A stretch of DNA of 64,000 nucleotides from positions 1 through 64,000 of the IMG/VR virus record IMGVR_UViG_3300027848_000009, one strand, 5' to 3'. The first letter of the stretch is position 1. Every line of letters begins with the position of its first letter. The position numbers and the translations under genes were made by a program. Below are positions 32,918-41,211 of this stretch, piece after piece. The DNA is from a virus. Below the pieces are notes generated by a model. It did no database searches, was not told where the DNA came from, and saw only the letters and a list, made by a program, of their open reading frames with translations.

Positions 32918-34111
32918 ATGCCCACCACCGAAGAACTCTCCACCCGACTCCGAAACGAGACGGACCTTTCCAAGATCAGCGGCACCCTCGCCGCTGTCGC
33001 CTCCTCCCGCTTCGATGTCGTCGCCCCACAATCGGCGCTCCACGTCGAGCGTGACACGGCGACGATCGCCGACCCGAGCGGCGAGCCGCAACTCACCGAC
33101 GATGGAGTCACGTCGCCAGTGATCGTCGCCTCGATGACTCGCATGGCGGAACGGCAGATCGCTGGTCGGCTCAAGATCCCGCTCCAGTACCTCGACCGCC
33201 TCCAGAGCAACGAGGACGCCACCCGCGACCTCGCCGACCACTCGATCAACACGCTGGCCGGGATCGACGACCGCAAGGCGCTCTACCGTTTCTTACGGGC
33301 CGACGATGGCCTGGTGCTCCGCTCCGTCCTCTCCGACTCTTATGGACTCTTCGACAACGACCGGGCGCTCCGTGCTCTCATCGAAGGCCTCGGCGCTTCT
33401 GGCCTCGGCCTCGGCGACTGTCAGGTGAAGGGCGACGTGACGCCGGACCGGCTGCGGCTTCGCATCACGGTCCCGGCGATCGAGCTGGCCGTCCCCGATC
33501 TACTCGGCGACTACCGGATGCCGTTCTCGATGAAACCGGAGAACGGCATGCACGACCGACCCGACGTGGGCGAGACACCTCCCGTGCTGTGGGCCGGTAT
33601 CGAAATCGGCAACTCCGAGACAGGCAACGGAACCTTCTTCGTCAGGCCTCGGGCCGAGGTCGCTGTCTGCCGCAACGGTCTTGTCAAGCCGATCGAGTTC
33701 AAGCGTGCTCACCTCGGCGCTCGGCTCGACGACGGCGAGATCAACTGGTCCGGCGAGACTCGTCAGAACGTGTACAAGCTGGTGGCCTCGCAGGTCGCCG
33801 ACGTGGTGCGTACCTACCTCTCGACCGACTACTTGGTGACGATCGCTGCGGAGATGCGTGCTGCGAAGGGAATCGTTATCGACTCGGCGGCTTCTGCCAT
33901 CGAGATCGTGACCGACCAGATCGGGCTGACCGACGACGAGCAGAGAAACGTCTTCGACTGCTTCGCTCGGGGTGGCGACTCGACGCTGTTGGGGCTGGGC
34001 CAAGCGGTCACGGCTGCTTCCCAGCTGGTCGAAGACGGCGATCGTCAGGCCGAGCTGGAAGGCGAGTTCTGGAACGTTGTCAACTCGCCAGCTCGTTACG
34101 CCTCGGTCTGA
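32918..34111 (+). CDS. DUF932-like phage/plasmid protein
   Basis: 397 residues. ALYRFLRADDGLVLRSVLSDSYGLFDNDRALRALIEGL and the following strands resemble the DUF932 family (phage/plasmid-like protein), often found near replication genes; its role is unknown. The long C-terminal half is helical. Placed after hairpin element C and before a strong terminator, so it may be transcribed as a single-gene unit. Confidence 0.7.
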   Translation: MPTTEELSTRLRNETDLSKISGTLAAVASSRFDVVAPQSALHVERDTATIADPSGEPQLTDDGVTSPVIVASMTRMAERQIAGRLKIPLQYLDRLQSNEDATRDLADHSINTLAGIDDRKALYRFLRADDGLVLRSVLSDSYGLFDNDRALRALIEGLGASGLGLGDCQVKGDVTPDRLRLRITVPAIELAVPDLLGDYRMPFSMKPENGMHDRPDVGETPPVLWAGIEIGNSETGNGTFFVRPRAEVAVCRNGLVKPIEFKRAHLGARLDDGEINWSGETRQNVYKLVASQVADVVRTYLSTDYLVTIAAEMRAAKGIVIDSAASAIEIVTDQIGLTDDEQRNVFDCFARGGDSTLLGLGQAVTAASQLVEDGDRQAELEGEFWNVVNSPARYASV

Positions 34112-34122
34112 CCCGATAAGCA

Positions 34123-34168
34123 AACCTGCCCGGCCACCTCGCAATCGTGCGGAGTGGCCGGGCAGGTT
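34123..34168 (+). terminator. strong intrinsic hairpin terminator
   Basis: AACCTGCCCGGCCAC (34123-34137) pairs perfectly over 15 bp with 34154-34168. The T tract is poor (AGGGTTGT), but the stem is the strongest in the window. TAGGG...CCCTA follows at 34168-34183. Confidence 0.8.
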
Positions 34169-34209
34169 AGGGTTGTCGCCCTACCAAGAACTCGAACCGA
34201 GGAGAAGAA

Positions 34210-34251
34210 GTGTACCAAGAAGTGAATGAACTGGCAGAGGTCGTGGCGTGA
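34210..34251 (+). CDS. possible 13-residue leader peptide
   Basis: GTG after GAGGAGAA, 13 codons, with the stop overlapping the start of the replication protein gene as GTGA. Translation of this mini-frame could couple ribosomes onto the next gene. Supported only by the ribosome-binding site and the overlap. Confidence 0.3.
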   Translation: MYQEVNELAEVVA

Positions 34252-35045
34252 GCATCGAGCGTGTCGCCCTCGTCCTGAAGAAATCGTGGGGAGTGCCCGG
34301 CACCGCCAAGCTGATCTTGATTGGCATTGCCAACCATGACGGCGACGGTGGGGCGTGGCCGTCGATCGACACGCTGGCGGCATACGCCGAGGTCGATCGA
34401 CGTGGAGTGCAGCGGCACCTCTCGACGATGTCCGAGAAGGGCATCCTGACCGTCCACACCAATCGGGGTGGCACTGATGCCACCCCGGTCGATCGTCGCC
34501 CGAATCGCTACGAGATCGACTACGGATACGAGGCGGCGCGAGCGTCGCCTCGCGGGGCGGTGTCTACGACGGCACGGGGCGGTGTAGAAGGCGCGAACGG
34601 GGCGGTGTCTACGACCGAACGGGGCGGTGTGTGCGCCGCCCTAACCTTCCTTGAACCATCCATAGAACCGTCCATAGAACTGTTTACCTCATCGCAAGCG
34701 ATCGAGGTGCTGCCGCTGGCGAGAGTGCTGGCGTATTCGCTCGACGAAGAGTTCGATCTCTTCTGGCAGACATACGGCCGAGTCGGTTCGAAGAAGAAGG
34801 CTCGCGAATGCTGGGAGCTGGCAATCCGCAAGGCAGCACCCGAGGTCATCCAGGCTGGCTTGGAGCGATGGACAGAATACTGGCTGTCGCCCGACGCCGC
34901 GAATCAGAAGTGGCCGCAAGGATGGCTCAGCGAAGAGCGGTGGAGCGACGAGCCGCCGTTCGCCTCGAAGAAGTCTGTCGCACCGAAGCTCGCAAACTCC
35001 ACCGCCGCTCTCAAGCAGGCCATGCAGAACAGGATGAACCGATGA
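34248..35045 (+). CDS. replication initiation-like protein with winged helix domain
   Basis: 265 residues. The N-terminal 90 residues form an HTH_36-type winged helix (KLILIGIANHDGDGGAWPSIDTLAAYAEVDRRGVQRHLSTM), as in phage replication initiators. A low-complexity linker has repeated (A/G)VSTT(A/E)RGGV units. The C-terminal DnaD-like helical part (FDLFWQTYGRVGSKKKARECW) suits helicase loading. It likely initiates replication by binding the origin; no origin was identified. Confidence 0.75.
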   Translation: MSIERVALVLKKSWGVPGTAKLILIGIANHDGDGGAWPSIDTLAAYAEVDRRGVQRHLSTMSEKGILTVHTNRGGTDATPVDRRPNRYEIDYGYEAARASPRGAVSTTARGGVEGANGAVSTTERGGVCAALTFLEPSIEPSIELFTSSQAIEVLPLARVLAYSLDEEFDLFWQTYGRVGSKKKARECWELAIRKAAPEVIQAGLERWTEYWLSPDAANQKWPQGWLSEERWSDEPPFASKKSVAPKLANSTAALKQAMQNRMNR

Positions 35046-35476
35046 CCGAAGAAGAATCTTGGCTACTGGTCGGTGATCTCGCCGTTGAGACAAGCGGGTG
35101 GGATGACATCAACATCGAGGCCACTCGTAAACGCATCGAGGGATGGCCCGACTTCAATTGCGGGCGCGAGGCGGTCGAGACTGTCATCGAAACACACGAC
35201 GGTTACGGCCGTCCTCTGTGGGGCGCTCTGAACAATGCGTACCGCTCCTCGGCCCGACGGCGGACGATGGCTGCTCCGGCGCTTCTTTCGGGCGCTGAGG
35301 GACGTATCTTGTCCTTTGCGGAGGGTCGGGTCGTAGCTGCGAAGTCGTACTCTCAATATTGTGTGAAGCGAGATACGAAGACTGACCCGCACATTCTTTC
35401 GGGCTTCCGCTCGACCGAGCCGAACCCGAAGATCCTCGATCAGCTTCTGGGCTTTGTGAAGAGTCCCGAGGAATGA
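35042..35476 (+). CDS. hypothetical replication-region protein
   Basis: 144 residues, ATGA overlap with the initiator gene. Contains the pattern INIEATRKRIEGWPDFN and a helical tail. Its coupling to the initiator suggests a helicase-loader partner, but no motif proves it. Confidence 0.55.
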   Translation: MTEEESWLLVGDLAVETSGWDDINIEATRKRIEGWPDFNCGREAVETVIETHDGYGRPLWGALNNAYRSSARRRTMAAPALLSGAEGRILSFAEGRVVAAKSYSQYCVKRDTKTDPHILSGFRSTEPNPKILDQLLGFVKSPEE

Positions 35477-35520
35477 TGCACTCTGAGTTGTCGGCGACCG
35501 AATACCGGAGCTTGCTGTGA
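35473..35520 (+). CDS. possible 15-residue micro-ORF
   Basis: Starts at an ATGA overlap with the previous stop and ends in a GTGA overlap with the next start, bridging the two genes exactly. The peptide (MMHSELSATEYRSLL) is too short for a family call. The double overlap is the evidence; it may act only as a coupling device. Confidence 0.3.
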   Translation: MMHSELSATEYRSLL

Positions 35521-35783
35521 GCGTGACGCCACGAGCGCGGGCGCTCAACCGAGGCCACATCATGGACGCCGACGTGAAGAAGGCGGAGCGGGCCGAGGCG
35601 AGGAGGAACGCTCCGAAGTCGTTGGCGATCGTGCGTGGGCAGCGCGTCTTCCTCGACGGCGGCGAGTGGGGGATGGTGTGGTGCAGCGTGTCGCAGGTTC
35701 TGGACGCCCACCGGGCTGAGGTCGTGCTCCCTCACGGCGGTCGTTTGATCGTGCCGAGGTCAATGTTGAGCGGAGGCTTGTGA
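35517..35783 (+). CDS. hypothetical basic protein
   Basis: 88 residues from GTG 35517. Arg/Ala-rich N-terminus, then a beta part (SLAIVRGQRVFLDGGEWGMVW). No family recognised. Confidence 0.5.
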   Translation: MSVTPRARALNRGHIMDADVKKAERAEARRNAPKSLAIVRGQRVFLDGGEWGMVWCSVSQVLDAHRAEVVLPHGGRLIVPRSMLSGGL

Positions 35784-35814
35784 TTCTCCTGCGATGTCCT
35801 TCCCAACAACACCC

Positions 35815-35840
35815 GGCTCGACTCGGGTCGATTAGAGTGA
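35815..35840 (+). promoter_or_regulatory. degenerate copy of the palindromic promoter
   Basis: An operator matching CGACCCGACTCGGGTCG at 15 of 17 positions is followed by a -10 TAGAGT (35833-35838) and GA, as in the intact copies. The -35 position holds CACCCG, so it lacks TTGACG, and the next start is a GTG 65 bases away. It may be a decayed or activator-dependent relative. Confidence 0.55.
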
Positions 35841-35902
35841 AGTCGATCGGTTGCTCTGCGTGGCCGACGTAACGGGCTACGGCCCAGAAAGGTTCCGATG
35901 GC

Positions 35903-36271
35903 GTGATTCGCTCTGGTCCGATCAAACGTAAGAAGTCAGCGGATCGGACCAGAGCAGGGTCGCCCGCACAGGGTGCTCAGAGGCCATCTAAGCAACGATC
36001 CCGCCCGAGGAGGGCCGGTGTCGCCCCTGATACCGCTGAGGCTGTGAAGGAGCGAGACCAAGAATGCCAGGCGTGGCCGCTCGGCTTCGCTCTCGATCGC
36101 CGATGTTCGGGCCGAGGCCACATTCACCATCGTGTGCTGAGATCGCAAGGAGGCGAGCACACCGCCGAGAATCTGCTACTGCTATGCGAGGCGCATCACG
36201 ACCTCGCTCATAACTCACGACGGGCCGAGGCTGAGGCAGCGGGCGTCATCATCAGAAGGGGTATCAAATGA
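35903..36271 (+). CDS. HNH endonuclease
   Basis: 122 residues. A basic N-terminal 50 residues, then HIHHRVLRSQGGEHTAENLLLLCEAHHDLAHN, the HNH signature. AGAAAGG precedes GTG 35903. HNH enzymes in phages help terminase cutting or are homing-type; here it lies far from terminase, near replication genes. Confidence 0.8.
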   Translation: MIRSGPIKRKKSADRTRAGSPAQGAQRPSKQRSRPRRAGVAPDTAEAVKERDQECQAWPLGFALDRRCSGRGHIHHRVLRSQGGEHTAENLLLLCEAHHDLAHNSRRAEAEAAGVIIRRGIK

Positions 36272-36702
36272 ACAACATGAGTTTGTTCGACGGAGACGGC
36301 GACGACGAAGGCGACAAGAAGGACGACCGGCTGGCGACGCTAGTGGCCAGAGTGTTCTTCTTGATGAGCGATCGTCACTGGCGTTCGCTCGGCGACATCG
36401 GCGAGAAGGCGGGAGGGTCGGAAGCGTCCGTGTCGGCTCGGCTCCGAGATCTACGGAAGCCACGTTTCGGTGGGCACACCGTCGAGCGTCGCCTGGTTGG
36501 CGGCGGGCTGTACGCCTACCGGCTCCAGCCGAGCGATCTTGGTCTGCTCGACGGCCGGGCCGAGCGGTCGCCGAAAGCCGACGCTCGACGCCGGGTGACC
36601 GAATACCTCGACAAGCGGGAAGGCCAGCTCCAGGCTGATCTGATCGACTGGGCTTGGTCCGGCGAAACACTGTTGATGTCCGATCTTCGGGTGCTGCTGT
36701 GA
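36268..36702 (+). CDS. winged helix-turn-helix DNA-binding protein
   Basis: 144 residues, ATGA overlap. An acidic start is followed by a winged helix (VFFLMSDRHWRSLGDIGEKAGGSEASVSARLRDLRK) with a wing (FGGHTVERRLVGGGLYAYRL). Likely a transcription regulator. Confidence 0.65.
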   Translation: MNNMSLFDGDGDDEGDKKDDRLATLVARVFFLMSDRHWRSLGDIGEKAGGSEASVSARLRDLRKPRFGGHTVERRLVGGGLYAYRLQPSDLGLLDGRAERSPKADARRRVTEYLDKREGQLQADLIDWAWSGETLLMSDLRVLL

Positions 36703-37094
36703 ACGATCACATCCGGCCGGTCATGTCGCAGGCCCAAATCGAACATCAGATCATGGACACCGCCGATGCGTTGGAGCTGCTCGTCGAGCAGTACGCCGAG
36801 ATCGCCGAGGCGGCTGGACTGTCCACGGCGGAGCATCTGAAACAGCAGGCGCTGATGACCTTGGCCGTCATCGAGCATCCGCCGCGCAACGAAAACGGAC
36901 TGGCAATAAAGCAGGATGCGAAGTCTCGTGACGCACGGATCGAGCTGGCATCAAACGACGAGCGGAAGGCGGCTGCGATTGCTGGCGCTCGTCGAGAGTT
37001 CCAGCGAGAAGCGATGTCGATGCAACGGTCACGGCTCGACGCTCTCCGCACCCTCGCCGCCAACGTGCGATACCAGTTGAGTAACAACGGATGA
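36699..37094 (+). CDS. hypothetical helical protein
   Basis: 131 residues from a GTG overlapping the previous stop. Largely coiled (IEHQIMDTADALELLVEQYAEIAEAA), with an end rich in Arg. It precedes the putative promoter of the ParB region. No family recognised. Confidence 0.55.
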   Translation: MNDHIRPVMSQAQIEHQIMDTADALELLVEQYAEIAEAAGLSTAEHLKQQALMTLAVIEHPPRNENGLAIKQDAKSRDARIELASNDERKAAAIAGARREFQREAMSMQRSRLDALRTLAANVRYQLSNNG

Positions 37095-37111
37095 GCACGA
37101 CCGTAGTCGGG

Positions 37112-37126
37112 TATGGTGTTGGCATG
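37112..37126 (+). promoter_or_regulatory. leaderless -10 box (TATGGT) before the hypermodification region
   Basis: TATGGT (37112-37117) is six bases before ATG 37124, preceded by CGACCGTAGTCGGG. The motif is shared with 4168-4187. An ATG at 37091 in the same frame would be ATGA-coupled, so the start is not certain. Confidence 0.5.
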
Positions 37127-37357
37127 ACCGAGAACGAATCCAAGAAGCTGTCCGCTCTCCAGCTCTCCGTGTGCCGGGGCAACCTGGCGATGCTCGAACG
37201 TAATGCGTTTCTCAAAACGCTGTACGAGAAGGGTGCCACGCAGCCCGAGCTGGCGATCACACTCAACGTAGTGTCACGCACAGTGGGCGACAAGGAGATC
37301 ACGCCGGACGCCGTGTACCGGGCGATCAAACGCATCAACGATCGGAGCGGATCATGA
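37124..37357 (+). CDS. HTH DNA-binding protein
   Basis: 77 residues. KGATQPELAITLNVVSRTVGD and TPDAVYRAIKRIN fit a small helix-turn-helix domain. It is ATGA-coupled to the ParB-like gene and could regulate or accompany it. Confidence 0.55.
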   Translation: MTENESKKLSALQLSVCRGNLAMLERNAFLKTLYEKGATQPELAITLNVVSRTVGDKEITPDAVYRAIKRINDRSGS

Positions 37358-37983
37358 GTGGCTTCACAGTCAACCAAGAGTTCAACGAAGCGATCCCGCT
37401 CAGCCAGCTGACGGAGCACCCCGACAACCCGAGGCGAGGCGACGACGTGGCGGTGGCCGAGTCGGTCGAGGCGAACGGCTTCTACGGCGCGGTCCTCGTC
37501 CACAAGGCGACCGGGCATGTACTCGCCGGTAACACCCGGCTGCGTGTCGCCCGAGAAGCGGGCGAGACAGCGATCCCCGGCTTCTGGATCGACTGCGATG
37601 AGAAGACCGCCAAGCGGATTCTTCTTGCGGACAACCGTGTGTCTGATCTTGCGTACTACGACGACCAGTTGCTGCTCGACATGCTCCGAATGGTGGAGGA
37701 TGAGAGTGGCAACCTGGTCGGCACCGGATACGACAGCTCTTCGATGGAGCTTCTGATGCAGGCTGCTTCGGCGGAAGAGATCATGGGCGGTGTCCGGCAG
37801 GGCGCTACCCCAGAAGACCGTATGGGCGCTTACGTTGCGGCGGACATCCGCTCGCTGATCCTCCCATACGAGCACGACGAGTATGAGATTGTTGCGGACG
37901 GTCTGATTGCTCTTCGCTCGGCGATGAGTTTGGATACGAACGCCGATGTGATCTTGCGGCTCGTCGTCGAAGCCACGGCCTGA
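37354..37983 (+). CDS. ParB/sulfiredoxin-like nuclease domain protein
   Basis: 209 residues. Residues 15-100 fit the ParB N-terminal/sulfiredoxin fold: IPLSQLTEHPDNPRRGD, VLVHKATGHVLAGNTRLRVA and KTAKRILLADNR. Phage ParB-like proteins of this class lie next to DNA modification genes, and here the next two genes are a TET/JBP-like enzyme and a glycosyltransferase. It may act on DNA or be part of the modification machinery; that is inference. Confidence 0.75.
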   Translation: MSGFTVNQEFNEAIPLSQLTEHPDNPRRGDDVAVAESVEANGFYGAVLVHKATGHVLAGNTRLRVAREAGETAIPGFWIDCDEKTAKRILLADNRVSDLAYYDDQLLLDMLRMVEDESGNLVGTGYDSSSMELLMQAASAEEIMGGVRQGATPEDRMGAYVAADIRSLILPYEHDEYEIVADGLIALRSAMSLDTNADVILRLVVEATA

Positions 37984-38963
37984 TGGAGTTGGCGCAGACA
38001 GTCGTCCCGCGCATCGTTCGCAAACGAACATTGAGTCCGCTCGTCCGCTGCACGTTCGCCGAGTTGGACCAACGAATGTTGAACGATTACGGCTCGTGTG
38101 ACGCAATGATCCCATACAGCCCTCGCCACCCGTGCCCGAACTGCGGACACGTCCAGGTCCAGGCGACCGCCTCGGCTCCGCCACCCGACGCCGAAATCAT
38201 CGAGGGCAACGTTGCGCTCATCGACGCCGACACCGGCGAGGTGTCCGCAGTGCAGGTGATCGCCGTCCCCGATCTGGCGAACCGTTTGGCGGTCGATCTG
38301 GGGCACATCAAATGGGATGCACCGGTCAACGCTCGCGGAAAATCAGCGAACGAGGGACGACTGTCCGGCATGGTCGTGACGCACCGGACCTTCGGATACA
38401 CACCTCCCGTCCCGCTCCGCCGTCGGTATGCGTGTGCGGCCGCAAGGTTCAACTTCGATTACCCTTCTGCCTCGGCGGCGATCTCCGAGTACGTCGTGGC
38501 TGCGGAGCATGTGTTCCGTACACAGGCGGGCGACAAGTATGAGGCGACGGCGACCGAGGTGCTGGCGCAGATCCCGGCTGCGTGGCGTATCGCTGGCAGC
38601 CCGTGGACCTCGGGCATTATCAACAACACGGCGGCTCTCCCGTACCATCGAGACTCGAACAACATCAAAGGTTCTTGGTCGGCGATGCTGGCGATTCGCA
38701 ACAACGTCGAAGGCGGTCTGCTGCACCTCGCCGACTACGACGTGTGGTTACGGGTGCCGAACGGTTCGATCTCGATTTTCGATGGACAGTCGGTTCTTCA
38801 TGGCGTATCACCGTTCAAGCTGTCTGGCCCGAATGCTTACCGGTACACGATCGTGTCGTATGCCCGCCGAGGTCTGCGAGTATGTTGCCCAGACCCGAGG
38901 GGCGAGTCGAGGCGCGCCGCTATCGCAGCGACCGCCGCCGACGACAAGAGACGCAACCGATGA
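37983..38963 (+). CDS. TET/JBP-family 2OG-Fe(II) dioxygenase (DNA base oxidase)
   Basis: 326 residues. The N-terminus has CPNCGH, a possible zinc ribbon. The catalytic half has YHRDSNN (H222, D224), then WSAMLAIRNNVEGGLLHL, VLHGVSP (H273) and AYRYTIVSY (R287), the metal- and 2OG-binding set of TET/JBP enzymes. Homologous phage enzymes oxidise 5-methylcytosine to 5-hydroxymethylcytosine for further modification. The adjoining glycosyltransferase supports that. No cytosine methyltransferase is in the window, so the substrate is open (5mC or thymine). Confidence 0.82.
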   Translation: MELAQTVVPRIVRKRTLSPLVRCTFAELDQRMLNDYGSCDAMIPYSPRHPCPNCGHVQVQATASAPPPDAEIIEGNVALIDADTGEVSAVQVIAVPDLANRLAVDLGHIKWDAPVNARGKSANEGRLSGMVVTHRTFGYTPPVPLRRRYACAAARFNFDYPSASAAISEYVVAAEHVFRTQAGDKYEATATEVLAQIPAAWRIAGSPWTSGIINNTAALPYHRDSNNIKGSWSAMLAIRNNVEGGLLHLADYDVWLRVPNGSISIFDGQSVLHGVSPFKLSGPNAYRYTIVSYARRGLRVCCPDPRGESRRAAIAATAADDKRRNR

Positions 38964-39808
38964 GGGTCTTCGTTTTCGGTTACGACAGGTTCGAGAACAT
39001 GACGACCTCGCTGCTGTTGGCGGGCGATGGCGTCGAGCACACGGTTCTTTGTCACAGCGACGAGGACCGGGCGAAGTTCTTGGCTGGCGGCGCTGTCGGC
39101 GGCGAGGTCGTGGCGACCGGGTTGGAGCGTGGCCTCGCTGGTCAACGTAACGCTGCTCTGGACATGCTTGGCGACGGCGAGTGGGGAGTGTTCTTAGTGG
39201 ACGATCTGGTGTCGGTGTCGGAGGTGTCGGGTTACGACGAGCGGCGGCGGACGAGGACGACCGAGCTGGGTATCAACATGGACAATCAGGCTGCGTTCAA
39301 GAACGGCATGGAGTCGCCGATCTCGTGGGACCGATTTATGGTCCGGTGTGCGGAGACGGCGGATGCGTGTGACGCAATCGGCGCTCGGCTCGGCGGCTTC
39401 TGCGGGATTGCGAACCCGCCGTGGCGTGACCGTAAGTGGAAGTTCAATGGTCTGGCCGACGGGCGGGCGTGGGTTGTGAAGCAGGAGCCTGGGTTCCGTG
39501 TCGAGGCTGGCGCTGGTTGCATCGACGATTTCGGGTGGACGGCTCAGCAGATCGAGCGGCACGGTGTGGCCGTCGTGAACCAGTGGGTGTTGCCGACTGC
39601 TCAGAGATACAAGCCTGGCGGCTACGGCTCGATCGACGACCGGCTGGTTGAGAAGCTGGCAGCGGTCAAGTATTTGACGGCTCGGCACCCAGGCCTGTTG
39701 CGTGTGGCTGCGAAGAAGAATGAGCCTGCCGGTTCGCATGTGCAGTTCCGAAGAACGCTGAGTAGGGGTCAGCTCGATCGGGCGCGCAGGGTGCTCTCCT
39801 CGAAATAG
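38960..39808 (+). CDS. TET-associated glycosyltransferase-like protein
   Basis: 282 residues, ATGA-coupled to the dioxygenase. It has the layout of the TET-associated glycosyltransferase family: MRVFVFGYDRFENM with a short beta strand, a VVATGLERGLAGQRNAAL segment, and GEWGVFLVDDLV carrying a DD motif. It probably transfers a sugar to the hydroxylated base. The upstream block of promoter cassette 4 includes its TAG stop. The family call is by pattern, not alignment. Confidence 0.75.
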   Translation: MRVFVFGYDRFENMTTSLLLAGDGVEHTVLCHSDEDRAKFLAGGAVGGEVVATGLERGLAGQRNAALDMLGDGEWGVFLVDDLVSVSEVSGYDERRRTRTTELGINMDNQAAFKNGMESPISWDRFMVRCAETADACDAIGARLGGFCGIANPPWRDRKWKFNGLADGRAWVVKQEPGFRVEAGAGCIDDFGWTAQQIERHGVAVVNQWVLPTAQRYKPGGYGSIDDRLVEKLAAVKYLTARHPGLLRVAAKKNEPAGSHVQFRRTLSRGQLDRARRVLSSK

Positions 39809-39860
39809 TTTCGGGTTCAGGGTTGACGACCCGACTCGGGTCGGATAGAGTGAGGGTATG
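39804..39860 (+). promoter_or_regulatory. palindromic promoter cassette, copy 4 (leaderless)
   Basis: Upstream block 39804-39815, -35 TTGACG (39823-39828), palindromic spacer, -10 TAGAGT (39846-39851), ATG 39858 six bases later. It starts the right-hand accessory cluster. Confidence 0.85.
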
Positions 39861-40103
39861 ACAACGACGACAACCTCAACCGATACCGCCCGAGTGACCG
39901 AGTTCGCCTTGAACGGCTTCGCCGTTTGCGTCGGAAAGAACGTGGTCACCCGTAACTTCCGAACCCGAGCCGAAGCCGAAGTGGCTCTGGCCGAGTGGAA
40001 CGTGACCGCCGCCGACACGACCGACGGCGAGTGGACCTTCGAGGGTTCCGACCTCGAAGCCGAAGCGCTCGCCGCCGATCTCCGCCGGGCGGCACAGTCA
40101 TGA
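39858..40103 (+). CDS. hypothetical protein behind promoter cassette 4
   Basis: 81 residues starting MTTTTTSTDT, the same Thr-rich start as the gene at 2494. NGFAVCVGKNVVTRNFRTRAEAE suggests a small beta-alpha fold. No family. Confidence 0.65.
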   Translation: MTTTTTSTDTARVTEFALNGFAVCVGKNVVTRNFRTRAEAEVALAEWNVTAADTTDGEWTFEGSDLEAEALAADLRRAAQS

Positions 40104-40396
40104 TCGCCGAGGGTTCCACGGTCTGGATGACCGACGACGTTCACAACTTCCGCAACGTCATCAAGACTCCGCAGGAGATCAAGCACGGCGACGACGAGTT
40201 CGTCATCTGTAGCTTCTTGGGTTACCGCACGATCGGTCGCCTTACCGGCCGCACCCGTCGATTCTTCGGGTGTGCCTGCCCGACGATCGAGCGGTTCGAG
40301 ATAGACACCGTTGTCATCGACGGGGCGCTCTGGGGAGTCAAGGGTGAGCGCATCGCCGGGACCGTTGCGGTTCACCCCGAACGGATCGTGCGATGA
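40100..40396 (+). CDS. hypothetical protein
   Basis: 98 residues, ATGA-coupled on both sides. A beta-rich protein with a GCACP cysteine pair. Function unknown. Confidence 0.6.
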   Translation: MIAEGSTVWMTDDVHNFRNVIKTPQEIKHGDDEFVICSFLGYRTIGRLTGRTRRFFGCACPTIERFEIDTVVIDGALWGVKGERIAGTVAVHPERIVR

Positions 40397-40530
40397 GCTT
40401 CATCGACGAGCCTCGGTTCCAAAATCGAGATCACATCGACACCCGCCGAAGCGATGCCGCCGCACCCCGGCGTTACCCCGACGCCGCCCGCCGCAATCGC
40501 GATCACACCGACACAAGGAGAATGAAATGA
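40393..40530 (+). CDS. possible 45-residue basic peptide with internal repeat
   Basis: Frame bounded by ATGA overlaps at both ends. The peptide repeats NRDHIDTRR and NRDHTDTRR. High Arg content and the duplicated motif suggest nucleic-acid binding or simply a coupling frame. Low-confidence gene. Confidence 0.45.
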   Translation: MSFIDEPRFQNRDHIDTRRSDAAAPRRYPDAARRNRDHTDTRRMK

Positions 40531-40748
40531 GCATGACCGCACCCGCCCGAGGCTGGGTCAACAAGCCTCGCTTACACCCCGACGACGATGAGTACAGCGT
40601 CTACGGCTGGGGCCACATCGACTTCCCTGACGATTACAGCCTCGCCCTGTGCGGCATCGTTCTCAACGTCGATGACCTTGCCGAGCACGACGGCGCTGAG
40701 CCGTGCGAGCTGTGCTCCCCCGACCGGTACGAGCGGTGGTCCCGATGA
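40527..40748 (+). CDS. hypothetical small protein with CxxC
   Basis: 73 residues, acidic, ending in CELCSPDRYERW, a half zinc-ribbon. A ribosome-binding site AAGGAG is near. ATGA overlaps. Confidence 0.6.
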   Translation: MSMTAPARGWVNKPRLHPDDDEYSVYGWGHIDFPDDYSLALCGIVLNVDDLAEHDGAEPCELCSPDRYERWSR

Positions 40749-40999
40749 GCTACGACATCGACATGGCTGACGGCGAGTGGCCGACAGCGAGCATCGACTA
40801 CACGCTCGACATCCCGCCGATCGAAGGAACCGTCGCCGCCCACCCGGCACGATGCGATTGCAGCCCCTGCTCCGACCGGGCCGAGTTCGCCGACTGGACA
40901 CGCAAGATGGATGCACTCCGCCCGACCGGCGACTACGGTTCGGTTGCCGACTGGCAGCGAGAGACAGCCCGAGACGACATCGCAAACGGGTTCGGCTGA
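40745..40999 (+). CDS. hypothetical small protein
   Basis: 84 residues with CDCSPC in the middle and a C-terminal helix. Coupled by ATGA on the left and TGATG on the right. No family. Confidence 0.6.
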   Translation: MSYDIDMADGEWPTASIDYTLDIPPIEGTVAAHPARCDCSPCSDRAEFADWTRKMDALRPTGDYGSVADWQRETARDDIANGFG

Positions 41000-41211
41000 T
41001 GAGCGGCACGGACGCCCGCCGCCAATGCCCTTGTGGTCGTTGCCAGACGACAACCGGCCGTCGAGCGGACATTGTTGCAGGTGCCGCAGCCGTCGCCCTC
41101 GGCTTCGTACTGTTCGCCGTCGCTGACGGTGGCTGGGTCGCCCTCACCGGCTGGGTCTGCATGATCGCCGCTGGTGGCTTCGGTGTCCGCTACGTGGGAG
41201 ACGGATCGTGA
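40999..41211 (+). CDS. small membrane protein with N-terminal zinc ribbon
   Basis: 70 residues. CPCGRC near residue 10, then two hydrophobic helices (IVAGAAAVALGFVLFAV and LTGWVCMIAAGGFGVRY). A membrane-anchored zinc ribbon; role unknown. Confidence 0.6.
   Translation: MSGTDARRQCPCGRCQTTTGRRADIVAGAAAVALGFVLFAVADGGWVALTGWVCMIAAGGFGVRYVGDGS

Noticed and set aside
36868-38184. Leftward 438-codon frame opposite the ParB/TET region
   Set aside because: Covers clearly coding rightward genes with recognisable domains; no start context.
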